Position numbers and translations under genes: made by a program. The notes under the pieces are model-generated. The model worked only from the letters and a program-made list of their open reading frames with translations. It had not been told where the DNA came from and ran no database searches. From PALSA-555 sp963731625 (GTDB lineage: Bacteria; Actinomycetota; Acidimicrobiia; IMCC26256; PALSA-555), in assembly GCA_963731625.1 (NCBI GenBank), contig CAVSWH010000001.1, forward strand, positions 1,612,001 to 1,676,000: a DNA stretch of 64,000 nt, given 5' to 3'. Below, one piece after another: positions 25,631-34,229 of the stretch. The first letter of the stretch is position 1, and the number at the start of each line of letters is the position of its first letter.

Positions 25631-25996
25631 TCAGCCGGCGTGGCGGCGTCCGTGCAGCTCGTGGCGCTGCAGGTGGTTCCAGTGGCAGTCGAGGCACACC
25701 TCGACGACGTAGCGGGTGAACTCCTCGTGGGCGGCGTCGAGGCGCTCGAGCTCGCCGAGCGAGGTGATGCAGCGCCCGTTGGCCCGCGCCAGGGCGTCTC
25801 CGTACACGTAGGAGACGAGCCGGAGGCTCTTGTGCCCGCAGACGGGACAGGGGGTCGGCGCGTCCTGGCCGATGTGGCGCCCGGCGCGGAGCAGCTCGGG
25901 GTGGGCGTCGCAGACCTCGTCGCGCTCGAGACGCCCGGCCCCGAGGTCACGCAGCACGGCTCGTCGCGCGAGGGCGTAGTCGACGTGCCGTCGCAC
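25631..25996 (-). CDS. DUF5318 zinc-ribbon protein
   Basis: 121 residues, similar to mycobacterial Rv0049-type proteins: HVDYALARRAVLRDL, then RDEVCDAHPELLRAGRHIG, CPVCGHKSLRLVSYVYGD, and CLDCHWNHL near the end. The CPVC and CLDC pairs probably bind zinc. Function unknown. In Mycobacterium it lies near a PadR gene and ino1, exactly as here. GTG 25996 was chosen by family start; GTG 26014 would add six residues. Confidence 0.82.
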   Translation of the reverse strand: MRRHVDYALARRAVLRDLGAGRLERDEVCDAHPELLRAGRHIGQDAPTPCPVCGHKSLRLVSYVYGDALARANGRCITSLGELERLDAAHEEFTRYVVEVCLDCHWNHLQRHELHGRRHAG

Positions 25997-26061
25997 GCGG
26001 GCGAGTGTACGCACGGCGCTGCGCCGCTTCGGCGGTCTCTCGAGCGGGTCCCGCCCCTGGT

Positions 26062-26119
26062 TTGCTCGCGCCCCGCGAGCGCGCCATACTGTGCCTCGAT
26101 ATATCGACCCGATATATCG
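26062..26119 (+). promoter_or_regulatory. padR promoter with two PadR-type operators
   Basis: -35 TTGCTC (26062-26067), a 17-base spacer and -10 CATACT (26085-26090). A perfect 12-bp palindrome TCGATATATCGA (26096-26107) covers the expected start site, and CGATATATCG (26110-26119) follows 14 bases later. AT-rich ATAT palindromes are typical PadR operators; autoregulation of padR-ino1 is inferred. Confidence 0.65.
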
Positions 26120-26142
26120 AAGCGTTGCAGAGGAGTTCTCTC

Positions 26143-26772
26143 GTGCTGGAGCTTGCGGTGCTGGGCCTGCTGAAAGAGCAGCCGCTGCACGGCTACGAGC
26201 TGAAGAAGCGGCTCGGCGAGATGCTCGGGTTCCTCTGGGGGGTCTCCTACGGCTCGCTGTACCCGGCGCTGCGGCGCCTCGAGCGGGCGGGCGCGATCGC
26301 GAGCGTGCCGGCCGCGCCGCTGCCGGCGCCGACGCCCTCGACCGGATCACTGACGGGCGACCTGGCCGCGGCCCGGCTGCGCACGATGGCCGGGCGGCTG
26401 TCCGGGACCAGTCGCCGGACCCGGAAGGCGTACCAGATCACCCCGGCCGGGGAGACGCTGTTCACCGAGCTGCTGCTCGACGACGACGCCCACGGCGACG
26501 ACGAGAAAGCGTTCGCCGTGAAGCTCGCCTTCTGCGGGCACCTCGAGCCGGCCGAGCGTCTGACGCTGCTGGAGCGGCGTCGCCGGGTGCTCGCCGAGCG
26601 CCTCGAGCGCCAGCTGCACAGCCGGGCGGCGCGCGACGACCGGTACACGCGGTCCCTGGTGGAGCACCGCACGAAGTCCACGCAACGCGACCTCGAGTGG
26701 GTCGACGAACTGATCACCGCGGAGGAGGCGACACGGGGAGATTCTCCGGGCGCCGTCCGTCCCGCCGTCTAG
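26143..26772 (+). CDS. PadR-family transcriptional regulator
   Basis: A 209-residue PadR protein. The winged helix covers residues 1-100 (LELAVLGLLKEQPLHGYELKKRLGEML, then SYGSLYPALRRLERAGAI). It carries an insertion of about 45 residues rich in Ala and Pro before the wing strand RKAYQITPAGETLF. The C-terminal helices (ERLTLLERRRRVLAERLERQL) form the dimer. GTG 26143 follows a GAGGAG ribosome-binding site. It lies 10 bases before ino1, as in Mycobacterium (Rv0047c-Rv0046c), and probably controls both genes through the palindromes at 26096-26119. Confidence 0.88.
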   Translation: MLELAVLGLLKEQPLHGYELKKRLGEMLGFLWGVSYGSLYPALRRLERAGAIASVPAAPLPAPTPSTGSLTGDLAAARLRTMAGRLSGTSRRTRKAYQITPAGETLFTELLLDDDAHGDDEKAFAVKLAFCGHLEPAERLTLLERRRRVLAERLERQLHSRAARDDRYTRSLVEHRTKSTQRDLEWVDELITAEEATRGDSPGAVRPAV

Positions 26773-26782
26773 GAGGACCACG

Positions 26783-27868
26783 ATGAGCCAAGACAACCCC
26801 ACGCGGACCGTGCGTGTCGCGATCGCCGGTGTGGGCAACTGCGCGTCCAGCCTGGTCCAGGGCACCGCGTACTACCGGGACGCGGCGCCCGACGACGAAG
26901 TGCCGGGCCTCATGCACGTGGTGCTCGGCGGCTACCACGTCCGCGACCTCGAGTTCGTCGCCGCGTTCGACGTCGACGCCGCGAAGGTCGGCCTCGACCT
27001 CGGCAAGGCCGTGTTCGCGGGCAACAACAACACGCTCAAGTTCGCCGAGCCGGGCGAGCTGGGCGTGCAGGTGCAGCGCGGCCCGACCTTCGACGGCCTC
27101 GGCGAGTTCTACCGGGACGCCGTCGAGGAGTCCCCGGCCGAGCCGGTCGACGTGGCCCAGGCGCTCCGCGACGCGCACACCGACGTGCTCGTCAGCTACC
27201 TGCCGGTCGGGTCCGAGGTGGCGCAGCGCCACTACGCCACCGCCTGCCTCGAGGCCGGCGTCGCGTTCGTGAACGCCATCCCGGTGTTCATCGCCAGCGA
27301 CCCGGAGTGGGCACAGCGCTTCGAGGACGCGGGCGTCCCGATCGTCGGCGACGACATCAAGAGCCAGGTAGGCGCCACGATCGTGCACCGGATCCTCACG
27401 CGCCTCTTCGAGGACCGGGGCGTCGAGCTGGACCGGACCTACCAGCTGAACTTCGGCGGCAACATGGACTTCAAGAACATGCTGGAGCGCAAGCGGCTGA
27501 AGTCGAAGAAGATCTCGAAGACGCAGTCGGTGACGAGCCAGCTGGACCGGGGCATCGAGAGCGACAACGTCCACATCGGTCCGTCGGATCACGTCCCGTG
27601 GCTCGACGACCGCAAGTGGTGCTACATCCGCATGGAGGGGCGCAACTTCGGCGACGCGCCGCTGAACATCGAGCTGAAGCTCGAGGTGTGGGACTCGCCG
27701 AACTCGGCGGGGGTGATCATCGACGCGGTGCGCTGCGCCAAGCTGGCCCTCGACCGGGGGATCGGCGGGCCGCTCGAGGGGCCGAGCGCCTACTTCATGA
27801 AGTCCCCGCCGGTGCAGCACCGCGACGAGGACGCCCGCGTGATGGTGGAGGCGTTCGCTCGCGGCTGA
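26783..27868 (+). CDS. ino1: Inositol-3-phosphate synthase
   Basis: A 361-residue enzyme that converts glucose 6-phosphate to 1L-myo-inositol 1-phosphate with NAD, the source of inositol for phosphatidylinositol and mycothiol. The NAD-binding Rossmann loop is IAGVGNCASSLVQG near residue 12. The active-site segments are GDDIKSQVGATIVHR near 190, FGGNMDFKNML near 224 and KRLKSKKISKT near 237. A GGAGGACC site precedes the ATG. Actinobacterial length. Cotranscribed with padR. Confidence 0.96.
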   Translation: MSQDNPTRTVRVAIAGVGNCASSLVQGTAYYRDAAPDDEVPGLMHVVLGGYHVRDLEFVAAFDVDAAKVGLDLGKAVFAGNNNTLKFAEPGELGVQVQRGPTFDGLGEFYRDAVEESPAEPVDVAQALRDAHTDVLVSYLPVGSEVAQRHYATACLEAGVAFVNAIPVFIASDPEWAQRFEDAGVPIVGDDIKSQVGATIVHRILTRLFEDRGVELDRTYQLNFGGNMDFKNMLERKRLKSKKISKTQSVTSQLDRGIESDNVHIGPSDHVPWLDDRKWCYIRMEGRNFGDAPLNIELKLEVWDSPNSAGVIIDAVRCAKLALDRGIGGPLEGPSAYFMKSPPVQHRDEDARVMVEAFARG

Positions 27869-27871
27869 CGG

Positions 27872-29290
27872 TCAGCCGACGGGCGGGTCGCGCCGCCCGG
27901 TCGGCGTGATCCCCTGCGCGCGGGCCCAGGCGTCCAGGCGGGCGTAAGCGTCGTCGACCTCGATCGGGCCCTCGTCGAGACGGGCCTCGAGCAGGTCGTC
28001 GAGCGCTTGACCGACGACCGGCCCGGGCGCCACACCGAGATAGGCCATGACCTGGCGCCCGTCGAGCGGCGGTCGGATCGCGTCGAGCTCCTCGCGGGCC
28101 CGCAGCGCCGCGATGCGCGCCTCGAGGTCGTCCATGCGACGGGCGAGCGCGGCGGCCTTGCGGCGGTTCCGCGTGGTGCAATCGGCTCGCTGGAGCTCGT
28201 TCAGCTCGTCGAGCAGCGGGCCGGCGTCGCGGACGTAGCGGCGCACCGCCCGGTCGGTCCACCCCATCGCGTAGGTGTGGATCCGCAGGTGGAGGTAGAC
28301 GAGGGTGGTCACGTCCTGCACGAGCTCGTTGCTGTAGCGCAGGGCGCGCAGCCGCTCCTCGGTCATGCGGGCCCCGACGACCTCGTGATGGTGGAAGCTC
28401 ACACCGTCCGGGCCGATGGAGCGCGTCTTGGGCTTGCCGACGTCGTGGAACAGCGCGGCGAGGCGCACCTTGAGGTGCGACGGGTCGGTGTTGGCGACGA
28501 CGGCGAAGGTGTGCGCGAGCACGTCCTTGTGGGTGTGGATGGGGTCCTGCTCGAGTCGCATCGCGTTGAGCTCGGGCAGGAACTCGTCGGCGAGGCGCGT
28601 CTCGCAGAGCAGCCACAGCCCGGCGGTCGGGTCGCCGACCCCGAGGAGACGGTCCAGCTCGTCGCGCACCCGCTCGGGCGACACGATCTCGAGCCGGTGG
28701 CGGAGGGTGCCGATCGCCTCGACGAGCTCGGGCCGGGGCTCGAACGCGTAGGCCGCGACGAAGCGCGCGGCGCGGAGCATCCGCAGTGGGTCGGCCTCGA
28801 ACGACAGGGCGGGCGTCTCGGGGGTGCGCAGCACCCGGGCGGCGAGGTCGGCGGCGCCGCCGTACGGGTCGACGAGGACCGGCGCGGGGAGCCTGAGCGC
28901 CATTGCGTTGATGGTGAAGTCGCGCCGGACCAGGTCGTCCTCGATGCGCGAGCCGTAGGTGACGACCGGCTTGCGGCTCTCGGGCCGGTAGACGTCGGCC
29001 CGGTACGTCGTCACCTCGAGGCGCAGCCCGCCCTTGTGCATGCCGACGGTGCCGAAGCGTGCCCCTTGCAGCCAGAGATCGTCGGCCCACCCCGTGGTGA
29101 GGCGCTCGATCTCGTCGGGCGGGGCGTCGGTGGTGAGGTCGACGTCGGGTGACGTGGCGCCGAGGAACGCGTCGCGAACGGTGCCGCCGACGAGGTAGCA
29201 CTCGTGCCCGGCGGCGGCGAGCCGCTCGGCGAGCTCCAGGGTCGGCGAGCCCGCCTCGTAGTAGGCGCGCAGTCGCGCCGGGACCTCCAT
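27872..29290 (-). CDS. cca: CCA tRNA nucleotidyltransferase
   Basis: 472 residues. It adds or repairs the 3' CCA of tRNAs. The class II polymerase head holds CYLVGGTVRDAFLG near residue 31 and DVDLTTDAPP with the catalytic Asp pair. RRDFTINAMAL follows. An HD phosphohydrolase domain (LAALFHDVGKPKT, FHHHEVVGA) near residues 280-310 is present. The ATG at 29290 starts the family-typical N-terminus. Two of the three tRNA genes here lack an encoded CCA and need this enzyme. It converges on ino1 with 3 bases between stops. Confidence 0.94.
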   Translation of the reverse strand: MEVPARLRAYYEAGSPTLELAERLAAAGHECYLVGGTVRDAFLGATSPDVDLTTDAPPDEIERLTTGWADDLWLQGARFGTVGMHKGGLRLEVTTYRADVYRPESRKPVVTYGSRIEDDLVRRDFTINAMALRLPAPVLVDPYGGAADLAARVLRTPETPALSFEADPLRMLRAARFVAAYAFEPRPELVEAIGTLRHRLEIVSPERVRDELDRLLGVGDPTAGLWLLCETRLADEFLPELNAMRLEQDPIHTHKDVLAHTFAVVANTDPSHLKVRLAALFHDVGKPKTRSIGPDGVSFHHHEVVGARMTEERLRALRYSNELVQDVTTLVYLHLRIHTYAMGWTDRAVRRYVRDAGPLLDELNELQRADCTTRNRRKAAALARRMDDLEARIAALRAREELDAIRPPLDGRQVMAYLGVAPGPVVGQALDDLLEARLDEGPIEVDDAYARLDAWARAQGITPTGRRDPPVG

Positions 29291-29345
29291 GCCCTGCCCA
29301 TTCTCGCGGGCGGCGACGCCCCGAGGACGCGTGGTTCGGCGAGGC

Positions 29346-30446
29346 CTACGCCGGCGTGGCGACCGGCTCGGCGCGCTCGCGGTCGATCCGCTCCAGCTCG
29401 AGGCGCATCTCGGGTCCGGCCGACGCGTGCTCGAGCGCGGCGGGACGATCGATGAGCCCACGCTCGTAGAGGCGGGCGACGGCCTGGTCGAAGGTCTGCA
29501 TCCCGTAGTAGTCGCCGTCGCGCATGAGCTGCTCGAGGCGCCCGGTCCCGCGACCGTCGGTGATCGCCTCGGCGACGGCCACGTTGGACACGAGCACCTC
29601 GGCGGCCACGACGCGGCCCCGCCCGCCGGCCCGGCCGAGGAGCCGCTGGCAGACGATCCCGCGGAGGCAGCGCGCCAGCACGGTGCGCATCGCGGACGCG
29701 CGGTCGTTCGGGAAGAGCTCGATGACGCGGTCGACGGTCTCGGCGGCGCCGGAGGTTGCCATCGCGGCGAGGACGAGACGCCCGGTGTCGGCGGCCTCGA
29801 GGACCCGGCGTGCGCCGTCCTCGTCGGTGAGCTCGCCGACCACGATGAGGTCGGGATCCTGGCGGACGACGCGTGCGAGCGCGTCGGCGACACTCATCAC
29901 GTCGACGCCCACTTCGCGCTGGTCGACGATGGACTGCTTGTCGGCGTGCAGCACCTCGATCGGGTCCTCGATGGTGACGATGTGGCGGCGCTCGGTGGAG
30001 TTCACGTGGTCGATGAGCGCGGCCATCGTCGACGTGCGGCCCGAGCCGGCGAGGCCGGTGACGAGCACGAGACCGGCGGACGCGTCCGCGAGCGTCGTGA
30101 CGACGGGCGGGAGGCCGAGCGCCTCGACGCCGGGTACGCCCGGGACGACGCGGCGCAGCACGAGACCGACCTGCCCCCGCTGGCGGTACGCGCTCACTCG
30201 GAAGCGACACAGGCCGGGCACGGCGTAGACGCAGCTCGCGTCGCCGGTGCGGCGGAGGGCGTCCGCCTGGCCGTCGGTCAGGAGACGGGTGGCGGCACGG
30301 TCGGTGTCGTCCGGCTCGAGGACCTCACCCGACGCCTCGACGAGGGCGCCGTCGACGCGCAGCCACGGCCGTGACCCGACCTTGAGGTGCACGTCGGACG
30401 CCCGCTGCTCGACCGCGAGACGGAGGAGGCGATCGACGTCGAGCAC
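29346..30446 (-). CDS. PilT-like secretion/pilus ATPase with altered Walker A
   Basis: A 366-residue protein of the PilT/VirB11 family, the hexameric ATPases that power pilus retraction. The N-terminal domain has the PilT-type SDVHLKVGSRPWLRVDG. Walker A reads TGLAGSGRTST, with Arg where Lys is near-invariant. The Asp box IVTIEDPIEVLH and Walker B RQDPDLIVVGELTDED are kept. The His box ATLHT reads AAMAT. The C-terminus ends in a short acidic tail. The changes suggest weak or no ATPase activity, or a regulatory paralogue. No other pilus gene is in the window. Confidence 0.85.
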   Translation of the reverse strand: MLDVDRLLRLAVEQRASDVHLKVGSRPWLRVDGALVEASGEVLEPDDTDRAATRLLTDGQADALRRTGDASCVYAVPGLCRFRVSAYRQRGQVGLVLRRVVPGVPGVEALGLPPVVTTLADASAGLVLVTGLAGSGRTSTMAALIDHVNSTERRHIVTIEDPIEVLHADKQSIVDQREVGVDVMSVADALARVVRQDPDLIVVGELTDEDGARRVLEAADTGRLVLAAMATSGAAETVDRVIELFPNDRASAMRTVLARCLRGIVCQRLLGRAGGRGRVVAAEVLVSNVAVAEAITDGRGTGRLEQLMRDGDYYGMQTFDQAVARLYERGLIDRPAALEHASAGPEMRLELERIDRERAEPVATPA

Positions 30447-30483
30447 GCCTCAGGTATCGGCGTCGGGTCGGGTCGGCTGAACC

Positions 30484-31387
30484 TCAGGCCCGGGCGGCCC
30501 ACTGGCGGCCGGCGGCCTCGACCACGTCGGCGCCGGGCCCACCGCCGGTGGGCGCTTCGGCGGGGGTCACCCTCGTGTCGAGGAGGACCGGCAGCGTCGC
30601 CGACACGGAGTCCCGGACGGCCGCGAGGTCGTAGCCGCCCTCGAGGAACACGACCGTGCGGCCCGGCCGAGGAGCGAGCGCGACGGCGCGCGCCGCGAGC
30701 GCGGCGTAGTCCCCCGACGAGAGGGCGAGGCCGGTGAGCGGGTCGGCGCGGTGGGCGTCGAAGCCGCACGACACGAGCAGCCAGTCGGGAGCGAACCGGG
30801 CGACGACCGGCTCGACGACGTCGTCGAAGGCCCGCAGGTACACGTCGCCGGTCGCCCCGGCGGGCAGCGGCACGTTGCAGGTCGCGCCCTCCCCCGCGCC
30901 CGCGCCCGTGTCGGTGAGCCGGCCCGTCCCCGGATAGCGCGGCCATTCCTGGAGCGACACGTAGAGGACCCGAGGCTCCTCCCAGAAGATGTCCTGGGTG
31001 CCGTTGCCGTGGTGGGCGTTGTATGGCCCGGCGGCCGCACGCCGAGGAACGCGGCGCGGCCGTGCCCCGCGTCGAGCGCGTCCACCGCGGCCAGCCCGGC
31101 CCCGGCGGCGCGGTGGCCGCTTCGAGCGAGCCCGGGCCCACCCGGGTGTCCGGGTCGAGCGCGCCCCGTGCCGCCGAGGTCGCGGCCACCGCGTCGAGCA
31201 GCGCGGCGGCGTGCACGCGGGTGAGCTCCTCACGGGTGGCGTCGCGTGCCGGCAGCGGGGCAAGCGCGTCCGTGACGTCGCTCGCGACGACGCCGGCCGC
31301 GACCGCATCGAGGCGCGCGATCCGCTCGGGGTGACCCGGTCCGGGATCGTGCCGCGCGAACGTCGGATCGTCCGCGATCAGGAGCAC
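30484..31387 (-). pseudogene. Histone-deacetylase-family (AcuC-like) hydrolase, disrupted
   Basis: Three reading frames carry pieces of one zinc-dependent deacetylase. From GTG 31387, LLIADDPTFARHDPGPGHPER is the N-terminus. The second frame holds VDALDAGHGRAAFLGVRPPGH near 31030-31090. The third frame, from about 31025, holds NAHHGNGTQDIFW, then LLVSCGFDAHRADPL and VVFLEGGYDL, and ends at 30484. Between PPGH and AHHGNG about 40 residues, including the usual MGFCLFNN, are missing, and a one-base loss separates the first two pieces. The normal DxHHGNG ligand Asp reads Asn. Probably a dead gene. Confidence 0.8.
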
Positions 31388-31459
31388 GCCGCGCAGGGTA
31401 ACCGGGCGGTCCCGCAACGTTGCCGGGCGCGGCGAACGGGCCGGCGAGGGACCGGCAGG

Positions 31460-31465
31460 TACGCT
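31460..31465 (+). promoter_or_regulatory. -10 box of a leaderless promoter (acetyltransferase gene)
   Basis: TACGCT, 8 bases before the GTG at 31474, with no Shine-Dalgarno between. The same layout (TAGCGT, 8 bases, GTG) precedes the kinase gene. Confidence 0.4.
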
Positions 31466-31473
31466 GCGGGCCC

Positions 31474-32193
31474 GTGGCTTCGCGCACCGGTGAGCGCACG
31501 CTGCGTTTCGCCGGGGGATGGGCCCGGGTCGGACCGTGGCACGACCAGCCCGACGTCGCGCACGTCGTCGTCGCCACCGATCAGCGCCTGAGCGCCTCTG
31601 CGGTGCGTGATTGCGTGGCGCGAGTTCGCGCCGCCGGCTACCGGGCCGCCGTCACCAGTCCGCTGACGGCGGCGGCCGCGCTGCCGTTCCTGTCCGAGGG
31701 CTTCGAGTCGAGAGAGCAGCTCCACGTCCTGGAGCATCCGGTGTCTGACCTCGAGCGCCCCCGCAGCACCGGATTCGAGCTGGGCCGCGGCGGGCGGCGC
31801 GACCGGGACGCCGTGGTGGCCCTCGACCGTCGGGCGTTCCCACCCGACTGGCAGCTCGGCGAGTCCGGGCTGCGCGAGGCGCTGCGGGCCACGCCGTCGG
31901 TGCGGTTCCGAGTCGCGCGCCACCCCGGCGACCCGGGGCTCTCCGCGTTCGCCGTGACCGGCCGCGCCGGCCGCCAGGGCTACCTCCAGCGCCTCGCGGT
32001 CGATCCCGACACGCGACGAAGGGGCCTCGGGCGCGCGCTCGTCGTCGACGCGCTGCGGTGGGTGCGCCGCACCGGCGGCCGCAGCTGCCTCGTCAACACC
32101 CAAGCCGACAACCAGGACGCGCTCGCGCTGTACGAGGCGTGCGGGTTCCGACGACTCCCGTCGGGGCTCGGCGTGCTCGGCTGCGCCTGGTGA
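31474..32193 (+). CDS. GNAT-family acetyltransferase
   Basis: A 239-residue protein with a C-terminal GNAT domain. LQRLAVDPDTRRRGLGRALV near residue 170 is the acetyl-CoA pyrophosphate loop, and CLVNTQADNQDALALYEACGFRR is the family end. The N-terminal half (about 100 residues) is less conserved and may be a degenerate second GNAT domain. Substrate unknown. The GTG is probably leaderless. Its stop overlaps the DUF6049 start (GTGA), so it heads the envelope-gene run of the origin region. Confidence 0.83.
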   Translation: MASRTGERTLRFAGGWARVGPWHDQPDVAHVVVATDQRLSASAVRDCVARVRAAGYRAAVTSPLTAAAALPFLSEGFESREQLHVLEHPVSDLERPRSTGFELGRGGRRDRDAVVALDRRAFPPDWQLGESGLREALRATPSVRFRVARHPGDPGLSAFAVTGRAGRQGYLQRLAVDPDTRRRGLGRALVVDALRWVRRTGGRSCLVNTQADNQDALALYEACGFRRLPSGLGVLGCAW

Positions 32194-34229
32194 CGCGTCG
32201 AGCCGCGCGCGCCGCGGCGTTCGCGGCTCTCGTCGTCGCGCTCAGCCCGAGCTGGGCGCCGCTCGCGTCGGCGGCGCCGGCGCCGGCCCCGCCGACGGTG
32301 CCCTCCGACGTGCCGAGCCGGTTGGCGCTCGTCTCCCAGGACCCCTGGACCGTGCTCGGCGGGACGCTGCACGCGTGCGTGCAGATCGCGGTGCTGGCAC
32401 CAGGCGAGCAGCTCCTCGTCGCCGTGCACCAGAACATCCCAACCCGCTCGGGCTTCGACACGCAGCAGGTCGGGCCGGTGCTCACCCAGGTCGTGCTCCC
32501 GGTCGACGCGCTGCCCGCGTCGAGCGCGGGATGCCGTGCCGTGACGATCCCGCTCGCGACGGCGGCCGGCGCGTTCGGGACCGGCCAGCTCGCCGTGCCG
32601 GGCGTGGGCGTGTACCCGCTCGAGTTCGAGCTGCGCGACAGCCAGGAGCAGGGGCTCGCCCGCTTCGTCAGCGACCTCGTCGCGGTCGCCGCCGGCCCCG
32701 GCGGGCAGCCCGTCGCGCTGACGAACAAGCTGGGCGTGGCGTGGGTGTGGCCGCTCGCCACGCCGCCGGGGCTGAGCCCCGACGGCTCGATCAAGGCGAC
32801 CACGGTCGCGGCGCTGGACCCCGCGGGGACCCTGGGGCGCCAGGTCGCGGCGCTCGCCGCGCATCCGGACGTGCCCGTCACGTTGGCGCCCTCGCCCGAG
32901 ACGCTGGACAGCTGGAGCGCGGTGGCGCGCACCGACCCGGGCGCGGCGCAGGGTGCGGCGACGCTGCGCGCCGCAGAGCAGGGCGGGCAGGACGACGTGA
33001 TCGGCGGCCCGTACGTGCCGATCGACCTGCCGTCGCTGCTGCACGCGGGCCTCGGCACGACGGCGGACGCCGAGGCCGCGCAGGGCCAGACGTCGATCGA
33101 CCGCTTCTTCGGCGGCCACATCGACGAGCGGACGACGCTCGCCGTGCCGGCCGACACCGAATCGGTCGATCGCCTGCGGTCGCACGGCGTCGACCAGGTC
33201 GTGGTCGCGTCCACGGCGGCCGGAGCGGGGCACAGTCATCTCACGTCCACGTCCCCCTTCTCCCTGGAGCCCTCGGCGAACCTGACCGCCACCGGCCCGC
33301 TCGCCGCCGTCGCCGACGACGTCCCGCTCGCGTCGACGCTGACCACGCCGGGCGTGCCCGCGCTGCGGGCCCAGCGCCTCCTCGCCGGGCTCGCGCTCAC
33401 CGCGCTGGAGGCGCCTGGCGTCGCGCGCGCGGACGTGGTCGTGAACCCCGACGGGTTCGACGGCGCGGCGGCGCTCGTCGACGCGGTCCTGACCGGGCTC
33501 GGGAACAACCCGTGGCTCGCGCCGACGACCCTCACGAACGTCTTCTCGACCGTGCCGCCCGCCGCGGGGGGCGACGTGCGAACGCTCGCCGTCTACACCC
33601 CTCCCCCGCCGCCGGTGACCGCCAGCGCGTACAACGCCACGCAGAGCCGGCTGCTCTCCTTCGGGTCGCTCGTCGGGCCGAACGACCCGCGGCTCCTCCG
33701 GGGTGAGCGGTTCTTGCTGTCGTCGGTGTCGTCGAGCTGGGCCGACGCCGGCGGGTCCGCCGCGGCGCGCGCCCAGCTCGCCGCGGTGGACGCCACCGTC
33801 GCCGACTTCCTCGCCGGGATCCAGATCCCGGCCCCCGGGACAATCACGCTGACGGCACGCTCGGGCGCGGTCCCGATCACGTTCCGCAACGACACCGGGG
33901 AGCCGATCCGGGTGCGCGTCGCGCTGTCGAGCCACAGGCTCGACTTCCCGTCGGGGTCGACGCAGACCGTGGTGCTGCCGACGCGCAGCACGACGATCCG
34001 CTTCGAGGTCCGCTCGCGCACGTCCGGCACGTTCCCGCTGCTGATGAGCGTCCACTCCGCCGACGGGTCCCTGCTCATCGCCGAGGGGCGATTCAAGGTG
34101 CGCTCGACGGTCGTCAGCAGCGTCGGGCTGGCGCTCGCGATCGGTGCCGGCGTGTTCCTCGTCGGCTGGTGGGCGCTGCACATCCTGCGCCGTCGGCGTC
34201 GCCGGCGGCCGGCCGCGGCGGTGGTGTGA
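32190..34229 (+). CDS. DUF6049 secreted, membrane-anchored protein (Rv3909-like)
   Basis: A 679-residue protein. A signal peptide (AARAAAFAALVVALSPSWAPLASA) is followed by a large extracytoplasmic region of beta-rich character, including an immunoglobulin-like stretch near residues 550-625 (GTITLTARSGAVPITFRNDTGEP). A C-terminal helix (LALAIGAGVFLVGWWALHIL) and an Arg-rich cytosolic tail anchor it. The position directly before murJ is that of mycobacterial Rv3909, a DUF6049 protein of unknown function. The start GTG 32190 overlaps the upstream stop, and its stop overlaps murJ (GTGA), so it may serve MurJ in envelope synthesis (inference). Confidence 0.82.
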   Translation: MTRRAARAAAFAALVVALSPSWAPLASAAPAPAPPTVPSDVPSRLALVSQDPWTVLGGTLHACVQIAVLAPGEQLLVAVHQNIPTRSGFDTQQVGPVLTQVVLPVDALPASSAGCRAVTIPLATAAGAFGTGQLAVPGVGVYPLEFELRDSQEQGLARFVSDLVAVAAGPGGQPVALTNKLGVAWVWPLATPPGLSPDGSIKATTVAALDPAGTLGRQVAALAAHPDVPVTLAPSPETLDSWSAVARTDPGAAQGAATLRAAEQGGQDDVIGGPYVPIDLPSLLHAGLGTTADAEAAQGQTSIDRFFGGHIDERTTLAVPADTESVDRLRSHGVDQVVVASTAAGAGHSHLTSTSPFSLEPSANLTATGPLAAVADDVPLASTLTTPGVPALRAQRLLAGLALTALEAPGVARADVVVNPDGFDGAAALVDAVLTGLGNNPWLAPTTLTNVFSTVPPAAGGDVRTLAVYTPPPPPVTASAYNATQSRLLSFGSLVGPNDPRLLRGERFLLSSVSSSWADAGGSAAARAQLAAVDATVADFLAGIQIPAPGTITLTARSGAVPITFRNDTGEPIRVRVALSSHRLDFPSGSTQTVVLPTRSTTIRFEVRSRTSGTFPLLMSVHSADGSLLIAEGRFKVRSTVVSSVGLALAIGAGVFLVGWWALHILRRRRRRRPAAAVV

